Below are positions 25,512 to 35,404 of a DNA stretch of 64,000 nucleotides, in pieces (positions within the stretch are counted from its first letter, which is position 1; every line of letters starts with the position of its first letter). The stretch spans positions 161,131 to 225,130 of the forward strand of contig DATKVC010000024.1 in NCBI GenBank assembly GCA_035530275.1, in the 5' to 3' direction. Under the pieces are notes generated by a model. It worked only from the letters and a program-made list of their open reading frames with translations. It did not search any database and was not told the DNA's origin. Both the position numbers and the translations under genes were made by a program. The DNA is from CAIJMU01 sp035530275. Its GTDB lineage: Bacteria; Spirochaetota; Spirochaetia; Treponematales; Rectinemataceae.

Positions 25512-26366
25512 ATGAGCGATACAGGAATCGCCACCCTCAGGATATCCATCGTTACGGTGAATCGCGACAACCGCGAAGGTCTGTTGCGCACTGTCGAGAG
25601 TGTGGAGGCCCAGGAGTCCAACAGTCTCGAGTTCATTGTCATAGACGGCGCTTCGTCGGATGGCAGCGCAGAGCTACTTCGTTCGGGCGGTGCCGGCAGG
25701 GCTCGCTGGGTCTCGGAGCCGGATTCGGGAATCTACGCGGCGATGAACAAGGGAATCGGCCTATCGCGAGGCGAGTATCTCCTCTTTCTCAACTCCGGGG
25801 ATCGATTGGCCTCGCATGATACGGTCGGGAACTTGCTTGGCATTCTCGATTCCGGGGCCGACATCTACTACGCGGATCTTTTAATAGCCGATGGGACCAA
25901 AAGCTCGCAGATAAGCTATCCCCATTCAATCTCCCCTGATTTCTTCATCACCTCCACGATCAGTCATCAGAATTCGCTTATCAGGCGCGGGCTCTTGCTC
26001 GAGGCTGGCTGCTACCGGGAGGATTTTCGCATCGCTTCGGATTGGTTTTTTTTCCTCGACGCATCCTTGCGTCTTCGGGCGTCTTTTCGATGGATCGATA
26101 CGCGGATAGCCGTGATGGAGCCAGGCGGCATCGGCAGCGACCCGGGCCTGGCCTCGGTTAGGCGCAAAGAGCACGAACGAGGCTTCGAAGACGCCTTCGG
26201 CGCATTGGCACCCGCGATGCGGGAGTTGGCATCCTACCGCTCCTCGAGCTTCGGACATCTTGTCGGATTGTTCGGCAACTCGAAGGTCCTCGATTTCCTT
26301 CTGCGGGTATACTCTTTTTTCGCGAGGCGACTTCCCTTCTTGCGCACGAATCGAGGGCGTGGATGA
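25512..26366 (+). CDS. Glycosyltransferase family 2
   Basis: 284 residues from the ATG at 25512, four bases after the previous stop. The GT-A core is clear: ISIVTVNRDNREGLLRTVES, the FIVIDGASSDGSAEL segment, and SEPDSGIYAAMNKGI, typical of the WcaA/WcaE-like subgroup. The usual DxD is read as LNSGDR, which is normal in this subgroup. No membrane helix. The stop overlaps the GT10 gene start by 4 bases. Confidence 0.85.
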   Translation: MSDTGIATLRISIVTVNRDNREGLLRTVESVEAQESNSLEFIVIDGASSDGSAELLRSGGAGRARWVSEPDSGIYAAMNKGIGLSRGEYLLFLNSGDRLASHDTVGNLLGILDSGADIYYADLLIADGTKSSQISYPHSISPDFFITSTISHQNSLIRRGLLLEAGCYREDFRIASDWFFFLDASLRLRASFRWIDTRIAVMEPGGIGSDPGLASVRRKEHERGFEDAFGALAPAMRELASYRSSSFGHLVGLFGNSKVLDFLLRVYSFFARRLPFLRTNRGRG

Positions 26367-27427
26367 GTCTCGCAGGCAGGCTGTTGCGCAAGACCAAAGA
26401 TATCTTCGCGATCGCAAGTGATTGGGTCCTCAGTGTATTTGAACACGGATATCGGGTCCGATTCGTGAACTTCTGGATTTCGGGGCAAGCCGCGCGGGAT
26501 TTGTGGTTTTTCCCCCTGGTCCAGGACATCCTCGGCAAAGTCGGCGTGGGCCGCTCCTGCCGCGTTTCCGAGTTTCGCCCCCATGTCGTGATCGCCTCGG
26601 TGCTTGGCGATCCCGAGAATGTCGACAGAGCGGACGCCGATGTCCGAGTTTTTTTTTCCGGCGAGTGTCTTCGATCTCCGAGCGCTCCGGAACTCGAGGC
26701 TTACGCCGACCATCGAGCCGGCTCCTACGATCTGTCATTGGGCCTGGAGCCCGAACCGTCGGTGGGCGCGGCATCGTATATGCGCTTCCCCCTGTGGATT
26801 CTGTATTATTTTTCGCCCTTTGATACCAGGGACGAGATCGCCGGGAAGGTTGCGGCCATCAATGGCCAGTTGCCGCCGAAGAGCAAGTTTTGCGCGGTGG
26901 TTTGCCGCCATGACCGGAGTGGTATACGCGGGCAGATGGTCGACGCGTTGGCCTCCCTCGGCAAGATCGACTCCGCGGGTCCCTGGCGGCACGACGACGA
27001 TAGCCTGAGCGCGGTTTTCGCGGACGATAAGATCGCCTTTTTGCGGCAATACAGGTTCACTATCTGTCCAGAGAACGCTCGAGGCGAGGGCTACGTCACG
27101 GAAAAACTCTTTCAGGCTTTCGAGGCCGGATGCATTCCTATTTATAACGGGAGTTCCGACAATCCGGAGCCTCGTGTCATCGATAAAGATGCCATCCTAT
27201 ATTGGCGGGAGGGCGAATCGAACGAGGAACTCATCGCCAGGATTCGGGAGCTCGATCGCGATCCCGCGGCATTCGCTTGTTTCCGTCAACGAGTTCCTCT
27301 TCGACCCGAAGCGGTCGATTATGTTCATGAGCGACTACAGACCCTGCGCGAAAGGCTCGAGGATGCCTTGGCGCCTCTCGGAAAGCCCCTGGCAGGGGGC
27401 ATCGCGTCAAGGCAGAGGACTCCGTGA
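26363..27427 (+). CDS. GT10 alpha-1,3/4-fucosyltransferase
   Basis: 354 residues. The GT10 core motif is clear: FTICPENARGEGYVTEKLF followed by AFEAGCIPIYNGSS, which binds GDP-fucose and includes the conserved Glu/Lys. It would transfer L-fucose to a GlcNAc or Glc unit, as in bacterial Lewis-antigen synthesis. No C-terminal heptad repeat of the Helicobacter type is seen. Overlaps of 4 bases with both neighbours show coupling. Together with the gmd/fcl pair this is the strongest evidence for a fucosylated product. Confidence 0.9.
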   Translation: MSLAGRLLRKTKDIFAIASDWVLSVFEHGYRVRFVNFWISGQAARDLWFFPLVQDILGKVGVGRSCRVSEFRPHVVIASVLGDPENVDRADADVRVFFSGECLRSPSAPELEAYADHRAGSYDLSLGLEPEPSVGAASYMRFPLWILYYFSPFDTRDEIAGKVAAINGQLPPKSKFCAVVCRHDRSGIRGQMVDALASLGKIDSAGPWRHDDDSLSAVFADDKIAFLRQYRFTICPENARGEGYVTEKLFQAFEAGCIPIYNGSSDNPEPRVIDKDAILYWREGESNEELIARIRELDRDPAAFACFRQRVPLRPEAVDYVHERLQTLRERLEDALAPLGKPLAGGIASRQRTP

Positions 27428-28404
27428 AAGCAGTCGACTCAAAACCGGTCGTATCCTTGATCATGCCGGTGTACAACACCGCGCCCTATCTTTCTTCTTG
27501 CCTCGAGTCTGTGCTCAACCAGGACTGGACAGACTTCGAACTCATCGCTGTCGATGACGGCTCGGACGACGAGTCCCCGACGATACTCTCGGATTTCTCG
27601 GGGCGCGACAGGCGAGTGCGCATACTGACCAAGAAAAACGAGGGCCAAGGCATAGCTCGAAATATGGGTTTCGCCCATGCCCAAGGCCAATTTACCGCCT
27701 TTGTCGACAGTGACGATATCTTGCACCCCTCCTATCTTTCGACCCTCATGAAGACGCAGGCAGCACACGATGCCGATGCCGTGTACTGCCGTTACCGCAA
27801 TTTCTCCAACGGAGAAATTCCCCGGTCGGAAAGTATTGGCGCGGCGCGCGAAGAGAAGACCGGGCCGAGGCGTGCCCTCATGGGCTTCGAGGCCTGCCCG
27901 CCCCTGTACCTTTTCCGCCGTTCCTGCCTCCAGGCCGCCAGGCTTTCATTCCCTGGTTTCTTCCACGAAGACGAGGCGGAAATCTTTCGTCTGCTTCTGC
28001 ACTGCGACACCATAGTCAATCTCGAGGCCTGTCTGTACCACTACAGGCGTCATGCCGCGAGCACCACTGGCCTCAAGCCCAACAGAAGAACGGCCGACAT
28101 CGTCTTGGTCGTCAAACGACTTCTCGAAATTGCCGGGGACCATCCCGACTACAGGCTCGAGTTCGAGTATAAGGCTTATGCGATGCTGGCTCATTACGAA
28201 GGGGTCTGGAAAGAGATTGGGGAAGACTGGGCGAATAAGGCGATAGAGGAAAGCAGGGATCTGCTCGCCGGTCTCAGGCGCACCATCGCAGATAACCCCT
28301 ATCAATTCATACGGGAAGCCGCCAAGCGTGAATATGAAAGCTCATTATCCTGGCGGCTCACGAGACCCTTGAGGCTTTTGAAGAATGCGGCGAGAAGGAA
28401 ATAG
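27424..28404 (+). CDS. Glycosyltransferase family 2
   Basis: 326 residues; GTG start overlapping the previous stop (GTGA). SLIMPVYNTAPYLSSCLESV, ELIAVDDGSDDESP and the TAFVDSDDILH segment (DSDD as the metal site) define a typical GT2 enzyme. The C-terminus is basic. Donor unknown. Confidence 0.87.
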   Translation: MKAVDSKPVVSLIMPVYNTAPYLSSCLESVLNQDWTDFELIAVDDGSDDESPTILSDFSGRDRRVRILTKKNEGQGIARNMGFAHAQGQFTAFVDSDDILHPSYLSTLMKTQAAHDADAVYCRYRNFSNGEIPRSESIGAAREEKTGPRRALMGFEACPPLYLFRRSCLQAARLSFPGFFHEDEAEIFRLLLHCDTIVNLEACLYHYRRHAASTTGLKPNRRTADIVLVVKRLLEIAGDHPDYRLEFEYKAYAMLAHYEGVWKEIGEDWANKAIEESRDLLAGLRRTIADNPYQFIREAAKREYESSLSWRLTRPLRLLKNAARRK

Positions 28405-28410
28405 GCGACA

Positions 28411-29964
28411 ATGGAAAAAGAAAGAAAGATCGGTCGATCTTTGGCGTTCATCGCGGTTCTATTCGTGGCCGCCGCCCCCGCATTTTCCCAAAGGTTCACG
28501 TTCCTATCGGACTTGGAAAAGACGATGGCCGATCTCGGAAGCCCCACGAGCGAAGGGATATTCCGTCACGTCTATCACCAGGGGAGCGCGAAAATCCCCC
28601 CGCTGGCCAATCCCGAGGGAGTCCAGATCGGCTATCTTCCCGCGAGCACATTCGAGTCTTTCAATTCGGCCTACCCCAACGGCGATGGGGATGGCGCCCT
28701 CTGGCAGGGGCGAGGGCTGAGCGGGCTGACGCGGGCCGGAATTGCAGCGACATGGGATTGGGGTATGGTCAGTTTCAACCCCGAATGGTGGTTCGCGCAG
28801 AATCAGGATTTTAGCCGCGCCGGAGGGGCGACGACCGGGGACTATGGACCGGGGCTCGACAGATTGCAGTCCTACGGTACCGGCTACTACCAAAACTTCG
28901 AATGGGGCCAAAGCGAGGCCCGCCTCGTATTTCACGGCTTTACCCTCGGGTTCGGGACCGAAAACATAAAGCTCGGCCCGGCGGAAATCCAGAACATAAT
29001 CCTCTCAGACAATGCGGCGGGATTTCCGATGCTGGACATAGGTACCGACGGTCCCATAAAGACTGGGTTAGGTGCCTTGGACGCACGCTTCTTCTGGGGA
29101 CAGACGACGCTCTCTTCATGGTACGATTCTGACCCATCGACCAGGGAGTTCCTGTGGTGCGGCGGGGCATTGAGCTATTCTCCCCCCTTCCTCGATTCGA
29201 TGAGCTTTGGATTCGTCCGCGCCTTCCACTCGCCCTGGAGCACCCTCGACGGGTGGAAGGTTTTCGAGTTTTTCGATGATTCATTCATGAAGAATTTTCG
29301 CAAGGACGTTCCCCTGCAATCGAACGGCGAAGACGATATCGACCAAGTCCTGAGTTTGACATGGGAGTGGAGGGTTCCGGAAACCGGCTCGCGGGCCTAT
29401 GTCGAATGGGCCCGAAACGACCACGCGGGAGACATCATGGACTTCCTGATGCAGCCGGACCACAGTCAAGGCTATGTGATCGGGTTGCAGCAGCGGATTG
29501 CCGCGGGGGATATAGGGCAACTCCTCGTATCCGCGGAATTCTCCGACTTGGGTAACACCATCGGGTCGACAATCAGGCCGACCGGCTCGTGGTATCGGCA
29601 TTCCCTCGTGGACAATAATGGAGTGGATGGCGGGTATACCAACGACGGCCAGATTTTCGGCTCCCCAATGGGTCCTGGATCGAACGCCCAGGAAGTGAAT
29701 GTGTATTTTCTCGGGAATCCATGGTTTGTCGGAATTGGCATGCAAAGATTGCTCATGGACGCCGACTACTCCTATACCACTGTCCACATTACCAATTTGA
29801 GCTACAACCTCTATTTGACAACCACCTTCCGCGCGGGGATCAGGCTGGCCGATTCGGTGGAACTCTCCTCGGCGATCGCCTTCGTAACCAATTGGAATCA
29901 CAACTTCGTTCCCGGTTCGGTAAACAATTGGCATGTCGAAGCGGGCGTGAAGATCGGGCGCTGA
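28411..29964 (+). CDS. Capsule-assembly Wzi-like outer-membrane protein
   Basis: 517 residues. A signal peptide (SLAFIAVLFVAAAPAFSQ) is followed by an 18-strand-like barrel sequence rich in alternating aromatic residues. GLTRAGIAATWDWGMVSFNP and the GFTLGFGTENIKLGP segment resemble the Caps_assemb_Wzi family, which anchors exported polysaccharide to the cell surface. It sits in the middle of the polysaccharide genes, just before ugd. This implies that the product remains attached to the cell. Homology is remote, so the role is an inference. Confidence 0.75.
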   Translation: MEKERKIGRSLAFIAVLFVAAAPAFSQRFTFLSDLEKTMADLGSPTSEGIFRHVYHQGSAKIPPLANPEGVQIGYLPASTFESFNSAYPNGDGDGALWQGRGLSGLTRAGIAATWDWGMVSFNPEWWFAQNQDFSRAGGATTGDYGPGLDRLQSYGTGYYQNFEWGQSEARLVFHGFTLGFGTENIKLGPAEIQNIILSDNAAGFPMLDIGTDGPIKTGLGALDARFFWGQTTLSSWYDSDPSTREFLWCGGALSYSPPFLDSMSFGFVRAFHSPWSTLDGWKVFEFFDDSFMKNFRKDVPLQSNGEDDIDQVLSLTWEWRVPETGSRAYVEWARNDHAGDIMDFLMQPDHSQGYVIGLQQRIAAGDIGQLLVSAEFSDLGNTIGSTIRPTGSWYRHSLVDNNGVDGGYTNDGQIFGSPMGPGSNAQEVNVYFLGNPWFVGIGMQRLLMDADYSYTTVHITNLSYNLYLTTTFRAGIRLADSVELSSAIAFVTNWNHNFVPGSVNNWHVEAGVKIGR

Positions 29965-30000
29965 CGGCACGCCGCGGAGCAATGGAAAAGGAGTCTCCCC

Positions 30001-31332
30001 ATGCATATTGCCATGATAGGAACGGGCTACGTGGGCCTCGTCAGCGGAACTTGTTTTGCCGAAATGGGGAACAGCGTCTGGTGCATCGATGTCGACGCCA
30101 AAAAGATAGAGGGGCTGAAGAAGGGCGTGCTGCCGATCTACGAGCCGGGGCTCGAGGAGATGGTGCACAGGAACGCCAAGGAAGGGCGGCTCAAGTTCAC
30201 GACCAATTTCTCCGAGGCTATTCCCGGCGCCGATATTTGCTTTATCGCCGTCGGGACGCCTCCGGGGGAAGACGGTAGCGCGGACACGCGATACGTGCTG
30301 TCGGCGGCCGCGAGCATAGCCAGGGAGATGAGCGGGTATACCGTTGTCGTCGACAAGTCGACCGTGCCGGTCGGCACTTCCGAGGTCGTGCGCGCGACAA
30401 TGGCCGCCGAACTCGCGAAACGCGCCGTCGCCCATGAGTTCGACGTGGTATCCAACCCGGAATTCCTCAAGGAAGGGGTGGCGATCGAGGACTTCCTCAG
30501 GCCGGACCGGGTCGTGGTCGGGTGCGACAGTCCCCGGGCCGAGCGCAAGATGCGCGAACTCTACGAGCCCTTCATCAGAAATCAGCATCCGATCCTCTTC
30601 ATGGATATCAAGTCGGCCGAGATCACCAAGTACGCGGCCAATGCGATGCTCGCCACGAGGATAAGCTTCATGAACGAGATCGCGGAGCTCTGCGACAAGG
30701 TGGGCGGCGACATCAACAACATCAGGCTCGGAATCGGCAGCGACGCAAGGATCGGCATGTCCTTCCTTTACGCGGGCACGGGCTATGGCGGTTCATGCTT
30801 TCCCAAGGACGTGAAGGAGCTGGTCGCCGTCGGGGCCCGGAACGGCGTGGATATGGAGATAATCCGCGCCGTGGAGGCGGTCAACGAGAGGCAGAAATTC
30901 ACCCTCGTCCGCCAGGTAATCGAGCACTTTGGGGAAAGGCTCGACGGACGGACCTTCGCGATATGGGGCCTCGCCTTCAAGCCCCAAACCGACGACATGC
31001 GCGAGGCGCCGGCCGTCGTAATCATCAACGAACTTGTGGCTCGAGGAGCGCGGATCAAGGCCTACGATCCGGAAGCATTCGCCCAAGCGGCCGTCTACCT
31101 GGGGCAGGCCAAGGACGCGATCGAATATGTGGAAGATCAATACGAGGTGTTGGAAGGGGCTGACGCTCTCATCCTCGTGACCGAATGGAAGCAGTTCAGG
31201 CAGCCGGATTTCGAAATCATTCGAGGGAATTTAAAGGGAGCGATCATTTTCGACGGGAGGAATCAATACGATCCTTCCATGATGAAGAGCCTTGCCTTCG
31301 AGTATCACTGCATCGGAAGAAATGCCCAATAA
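30001..31332 (+). CDS. ugd: UDP-glucose 6-dehydrogenase
   Basis: 443 residues. It oxidises UDP-glucose to UDP-glucuronate with NAD. The Rossmann start MHIAMIGTGYVGLVSGTCFA, the VDKSTVPVGTS segment and the catalytic-cysteine motif GTGYGGSCFPKD are all intact. An AAAAGGAG-type ribosome site precedes the ATG. uxs lies one gene downstream, so at least part of the product would become UDP-xylose. Confidence 0.96.
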   Translation: MHIAMIGTGYVGLVSGTCFAEMGNSVWCIDVDAKKIEGLKKGVLPIYEPGLEEMVHRNAKEGRLKFTTNFSEAIPGADICFIAVGTPPGEDGSADTRYVLSAAASIAREMSGYTVVVDKSTVPVGTSEVVRATMAAELAKRAVAHEFDVVSNPEFLKEGVAIEDFLRPDRVVVGCDSPRAERKMRELYEPFIRNQHPILFMDIKSAEITKYAANAMLATRISFMNEIAELCDKVGGDINNIRLGIGSDARIGMSFLYAGTGYGGSCFPKDVKELVAVGARNGVDMEIIRAVEAVNERQKFTLVRQVIEHFGERLDGRTFAIWGLAFKPQTDDMREAPAVVIINELVARGARIKAYDPEAFAQAAVYLGQAKDAIEYVEDQYEVLEGADALILVTEWKQFRQPDFEIIRGNLKGAIIFDGRNQYDPSMMKSLAFEYHCIGRNAQ

Positions 31333-32482
31333 CAGGGTCCTGGTCGTAGCGGATTTCGACGTTCAAGGGGGGACGGGTACCTTCCTGAGGCGGCTGCTCG
31401 GCTATCTCGCTCCGCGTTATGAGGTCCACTTTGCCTTCCGGCCCGGCAGTTTCGACCGGGAGATGGGGGAGCTGCTTTCCCGGCTCGGATGCTCCTTTTC
31501 GCGCGATGGGGGCCTTGGGGCTGGCCTAGAGGACTTTTTGGCACGATTCTTCAGGCGACTGAGGATCGGCATATTCTACCAATATTGCCGGGATTCTCTG
31601 GTCGGGCGCTATCTCGAAATCAGGCATCGACCTCGGTTGATCGTCATCTCCCAGGGCAACGGCTACAGCCATTTCGCTTTCCTCACTTCGAAGCGGCCCG
31701 TCGTGATGATGACCCATTCCCTCTTCAGCGATTCGATACGGACACATCTGGCGGGCGGGATGTATGCCAGGTTTTTCGGGAAGGCGGAGGAGGGAACGAA
31801 GAGGATTTGCACCGTATCGAAGGCGGCGCAGTCCCTTTTTCAGCGAAACATCCACTCGCCCAGGCTTTCCGCGATCGTCACCTGCATTCCTAATTACGGC
31901 GAAAATTTCGCTTTTGACAGGTCGTCGGGGGGTACGGGGGCGGTCGTCGTGCTCACGATGGGCTATCTCGTCGACTATAAGAACCCCCACCTGTGGATGG
32001 CCGTTGCCAAAGAAGCGCGAAACCGCTTCAAGGACAGGGTCCGCTTCGTCTGGGCCGGGGATGGCACGCTTCTGGGCGAGCTTCGAAAAGAGGCCGGCCC
32101 CGAATCGGGAATCGATTTCCCCGGCTTCGTCAAGGACACGCGGACACTTTATCGATCGGCGGATATCTACTTTCAGCCGAGTCTCGCGGAAAGCCAGGGC
32201 ATGGCTGTCGTCGACGCGCTGGCAGCCTCCCTACCCTGCGTCGTTTCTTCGGCCGGGGGCCTGCCGGAGTCTGTGAGCGACGGGGTAGAGGGATATGTCT
32301 GCGACATTTCTTCGGTCGAACAGTACCTCGCGGCCTTGTCGCGGCTCGTCGAAAACCGGGATCTACGTGAATCGATGGGGCGGGCGGCCCGGAAAAAGTA
32401 TGAAAGTCACTTTTCCCAGGAGGCCTGGGAATCCCGGATGGATGAGGTCCTCGGGGAAGTAACAAGGCGGAAACATCAATGA
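31322..32482 (+). CDS. Glycosyltransferase family 4
   Basis: 386 residues from the ATG at 31322, overlapping ugd by 11 bases. GT-B fold with the donor-site sequence FQPSLAESQGMAVVDALAAS and then PCVVSSAGGLPESVSDGVEG. N-terminal VLVVADFDVQGGTGTFLRRL. It lies between ugd and uxs, so it may use UDP-glucuronate or UDP-xylose, but position alone is weak evidence. Confidence 0.87.
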   Translation: MPNNRVLVVADFDVQGGTGTFLRRLLGYLAPRYEVHFAFRPGSFDREMGELLSRLGCSFSRDGGLGAGLEDFLARFFRRLRIGIFYQYCRDSLVGRYLEIRHRPRLIVISQGNGYSHFAFLTSKRPVVMMTHSLFSDSIRTHLAGGMYARFFGKAEEGTKRICTVSKAAQSLFQRNIHSPRLSAIVTCIPNYGENFAFDRSSGGTGAVVVLTMGYLVDYKNPHLWMAVAKEARNRFKDRVRFVWAGDGTLLGELRKEAGPESGIDFPGFVKDTRTLYRSADIYFQPSLAESQGMAVVDALAASLPCVVSSAGGLPESVSDGVEGYVCDISSVEQYLAALSRLVENRDLRESMGRAARKKYESHFSQEAWESRMDEVLGEVTRRKHQ

Positions 32483-33423
32483 GAGAAGGCAAGACCATCC
32501 TCGTCACCGGCGGCGCCGGCTTTCTCGGCTCGCACCTGTGCGCCCGACTCCTGGAGAAGGGCGACGAGGTGATCTGCTTGGACAATTTCTATACGGGCTC
32601 GACGGGGAATATCGAGGTTCTGATCGGCAACCCCCGATTTCATGTAATGCGTCACGACGTCACCCTTCCCTACTCGATGTATGTCGACGAGATCTACAAT
32701 CTGGCCTGCCCTGCGAGCCCTCCCGATTACCAGCGCGACCCGGTGGCAACCTACAAAACGAGCGTGCTTGGGGCGATGCACGCACTTGATCTCGGAGTCA
32801 AATGGAAGGCGAAAGTATTCCAAGCCTCGACTTCCGAGGTCTATGGCGACCCTCTTGTCCATCCGCAACCTGAGTCGTATTGGGGCCATGTCAACCCAAT
32901 CGGCATTCGCAGTTGTTACGACGAGGGAAAGCGCGGAGCTGAAACCCTCTTCTTCGACTATCATCGGATGTTCGGGGCGAGGATAAAGGTAGTTCGCATT
33001 TTCAACACTTATGGACCGAACATGAATCCGGAAGACGGGAGGGTGGTGAGCAACTTCATCGTCCAGGCTTTGCGGGGAGAGGATCTCACCATCTACGGCG
33101 AGGGTACGCAGACACGTTCCTTTTGCTATGTCGATGACTTGGTTCGCGGCTTTATCGCGATGATGGACAGTCCCGACGAGGTGACGGGGCCGGCGAATCT
33201 CGGCAACCCCGGAGAATTCACCATGTTGGAGCTGGCCGAAAAGGTTCTTGAGATGACGGGTTCGAAGTCGCGAATCGCGCATCGGGTTCTACCCGCTGAC
33301 GATCCGCGGCAGAGGCGGCCGGATATAGGAGTGGCGAAGAAGACATTGGGCTGGGAACCGCAGGTGTCGCTGGACGAGGGTCTTCGCGGCACGATCGCCT
33401 ACTTCAAGGGCCTGCTTGCTTGA
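32479..33423 (+). CDS. uxs: UDP-glucuronate decarboxylase (UDP-xylose synthase)
   Basis: 314 residues, an extended SDR. It converts UDP-glucuronate to UDP-xylose. The cofactor loop GGAGFLGSHLCARL, the ACPASPPDYQRDPVATYKT segment and the active-site SCYDEGKRGAETL (Tyr/Lys) are diagnostic of UXS and separate it from epimerases. The ATG overlaps the previous stop by 4 bases. With ugd it completes a UDP-xylose pathway, for which the next gene may encode a transferase. Confidence 0.95.
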   Translation: MREGKTILVTGGAGFLGSHLCARLLEKGDEVICLDNFYTGSTGNIEVLIGNPRFHVMRHDVTLPYSMYVDEIYNLACPASPPDYQRDPVATYKTSVLGAMHALDLGVKWKAKVFQASTSEVYGDPLVHPQPESYWGHVNPIGIRSCYDEGKRGAETLFFDYHRMFGARIKVVRIFNTYGPNMNPEDGRVVSNFIVQALRGEDLTIYGEGTQTRSFCYVDDLVRGFIAMMDSPDEVTGPANLGNPGEFTMLELAEKVLEMTGSKSRIAHRVLPADDPRQRRPDIGVAKKTLGWEPQVSLDEGLRGTIAYFKGLLA

Positions 33424-34358
33424 ATCTGTCCCTACTGCTCGGGATGCTTCCCTTCGAGTTCGAGAGGGTCGCCTTCTCGAAGGTGAATTCGCTCCTGGGC
33501 AGGCGGCCGTCAAGCGCGCCTTTTTTGAGCGGAGATTCCTTTAGGGCAGCGGCCGACCATGTCTTCGACGAGACCGGGGACTTCGAAGCCGGACTGGCGA
33601 AGGCCGGATCGATCGTATTCCTGGGCACCAGCAGAATGGGGGAGTTCGTCGAGCGAGCCCTGCCGGCTTTGAGGGAGCCCGTGGTACTCCTCTCGCATCA
33701 AGAGGACCTGAACATAGGCGAAGACCTCGCGAGTCTGGCCGATCATCCCATGATTGGGCACTGGTTCGCCAAGAATTGCCTCTTCGAACACCCCAAGGTG
33801 ACGCCATTGCCCATCGGCCTCGAGGATAGATGGCGGCACAACAATGGGGCCCTCGCGGACTTCAGGAGACTTTCCGGGAACAACAGGCCGGGAAGGCCGC
33901 GCGTGGCATACGCTTTTACGCTGGGAACCAATGTCGAAAGGCGGGTGCCCTGTTACCTCGCCCTGTCGAGGAGCGGGGTGGCCACGGAGCTCCCTCAGCC
34001 ACTCAACAGCAGTCTGTACCGACGCCTGGTACGCGACTATATGTTCGTGGCTTCGCCGCCGGGGAATGGCGCGGATTGCCATAGGACCTGGGAGACGATG
34101 TATCTGGGAGGGGTGCCGATCGTCGAGGATAACTCGATGCATCGCTATTTCAAGGGCCTTGGTCTGCCCCTGTTACTGGTCAAGGACTGGGACGAGGTCG
34201 CCTCCTGGACCGAAAAAAGCCTTGCCGAAGACTATGCTCGGCTTATGGCCGAGACGAAGAGAAACGCTCTCTTCATGCCGTTCTGGGCAGGCTTGATCGG
34301 GGCGCGGAGGACGCGGATCGCCGACGAACATCGGGCGACGGCGGGAGGGAGGGAATGA
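33420..34358 (+). CDS. Exostosin/RXYLT1-like glycosyltransferase
   Basis: 312 residues. The C-terminal segment FVASPPGNGADCHRTWETM, then YLGGVPIVEDNSM, resembles the nucleotide-sugar site of exostosin (GT47) and ribitol-xylosyltransferase-like proteins. The start is a TTG overlapping the uxs stop (TTGA); an ATG at 33444 would give a protein 8 residues shorter. Because it follows uxs directly, a xylosyltransferase role is an attractive inference, not a demonstrated one. Confidence 0.62.
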   Translation: MNLSLLLGMLPFEFERVAFSKVNSLLGRRPSSAPFLSGDSFRAAADHVFDETGDFEAGLAKAGSIVFLGTSRMGEFVERALPALREPVVLLSHQEDLNIGEDLASLADHPMIGHWFAKNCLFEHPKVTPLPIGLEDRWRHNNGALADFRRLSGNNRPGRPRVAYAFTLGTNVERRVPCYLALSRSGVATELPQPLNSSLYRRLVRDYMFVASPPGNGADCHRTWETMYLGGVPIVEDNSMHRYFKGLGLPLLLVKDWDEVASWTEKSLAEDYARLMAETKRNALFMPFWAGLIGARRTRIADEHRATAGGRE

Positions 34359-35404
34359 GGGTTGCGCTGGTCGCCCTCGCCTTCCATCTCGAAAACACGA
34401 AATCGTCGCTATTTTTCATCAATGTTCTCAGGTCCGCCTTCGACGACTTCCACGTCGTGGCGGACGGGGACGCATGGTACGAGATCCCGCGGCTCAAGCC
34501 GGATCTCCTCATCGTGTATCAGAGGCTATTTTCGCCGGAAGAACTCGAATGCTTCGGGACAAGGAATGTCGTTCTCGTGCCGATGTACGATGCCTGTCCG
34601 CATACGGAAGAATTTTGGAATAGGTACAGGGCGTATAAGGTCCTTTGCTTTTCGAGGACTCTCCATGAGTTTCTCGAAGGCAGGTCCTTCCGCAGCCATC
34701 ATGTGCGTTACTTCAGCGCGCCTCCGTCCGCACTCCCAGCTCCGCCCCGGGAGAAGGGACTGCGTATTTTCTTTTGGGAACGGAGCAGGCTCATCGATTG
34801 GGCATGCGTCAGGGCCCTGCTCGGCGAATCGAAGGTCGAGGCGTTTCATTATCACAGATCCAGCAACATCGAATCGGGGCTCGGGGAATTGCCTGGAGAG
34901 CAGGATGTGGAACGCTACCATATCGTCTTCTCCGATTGGTTCGACTCGAGGGCGTCCTATATCGAGGCACTGGCGAGCTGCACGGTCTATATCGCGCCGA
35001 GGGAATCGGAGGGGATCGGCCTCTCCTTCATTGAGGCCCTGGCGATGGGGCTCTGTGTAGTGGCGCCCAACGCGCCGACCATGAACGAGTACATCGAGGA
35101 CGGGGTCAACGGGATCCTGTATGATCCCGCCCTTCCCAAGCCCCTCTCATTTTTCGGCGCTGAGGCGATGGGGAAGAAGGCGGCGGACCTTGGCAAAAAA
35201 GCCCACGAAGCATGGCTGGCCGCCTTGCCCGAAATGCTTCGATTTTTCGAAGAACCGCTTCCCACATATAGGCCGCGTCGCCATTTCGCGCTGTATCTCG
35301 CCAAGCGAGGGCGATCGATCGTCCGCCATCACTACAAGAAGACGCGAAGTCTTTGGACCACGCTGGCAGGGCGAGAAGGGCCCCGCCGAAGAAGAGATCG
35401 ATGA
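34355..35404 (+). CDS. Glycosyltransferase, GT-B type
   Basis: 349 residues. The C-terminal half carries APRESEGIGLSFIEALAMG and CVVAPNAPTMNEYIEDGVNG, the usual GT4-like donor site (E-x7-E). The N-terminal half (residues 1-170) is divergent and not recognised. Both ends overlap neighbours by 4 bases (ATGA). The basic tail ends with RRRRDR. Donor unknown. Confidence 0.75.
   Translation: MRVALVALAFHLENTKSSLFFINVLRSAFDDFHVVADGDAWYEIPRLKPDLLIVYQRLFSPEELECFGTRNVVLVPMYDACPHTEEFWNRYRAYKVLCFSRTLHEFLEGRSFRSHHVRYFSAPPSALPAPPREKGLRIFFWERSRLIDWACVRALLGESKVEAFHYHRSSNIESGLGELPGEQDVERYHIVFSDWFDSRASYIEALASCTVYIAPRESEGIGLSFIEALAMGLCVVAPNAPTMNEYIEDGVNGILYDPALPKPLSFFGAEAMGKKAADLGKKAHEAWLAALPEMLRFFEEPLPTYRPRRHFALYLAKRGRSIVRHHYKKTRSLWTTLAGREGPRRRRDR

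Noticed and set aside
35353..35400. Earlier start for the glycosyltransferase at 35401
   Set aside because: It would overlap the previous gene by 52 bases; the ATG at 35401 gives the 4-base overlap used throughout the locus and matches the family N-terminus.
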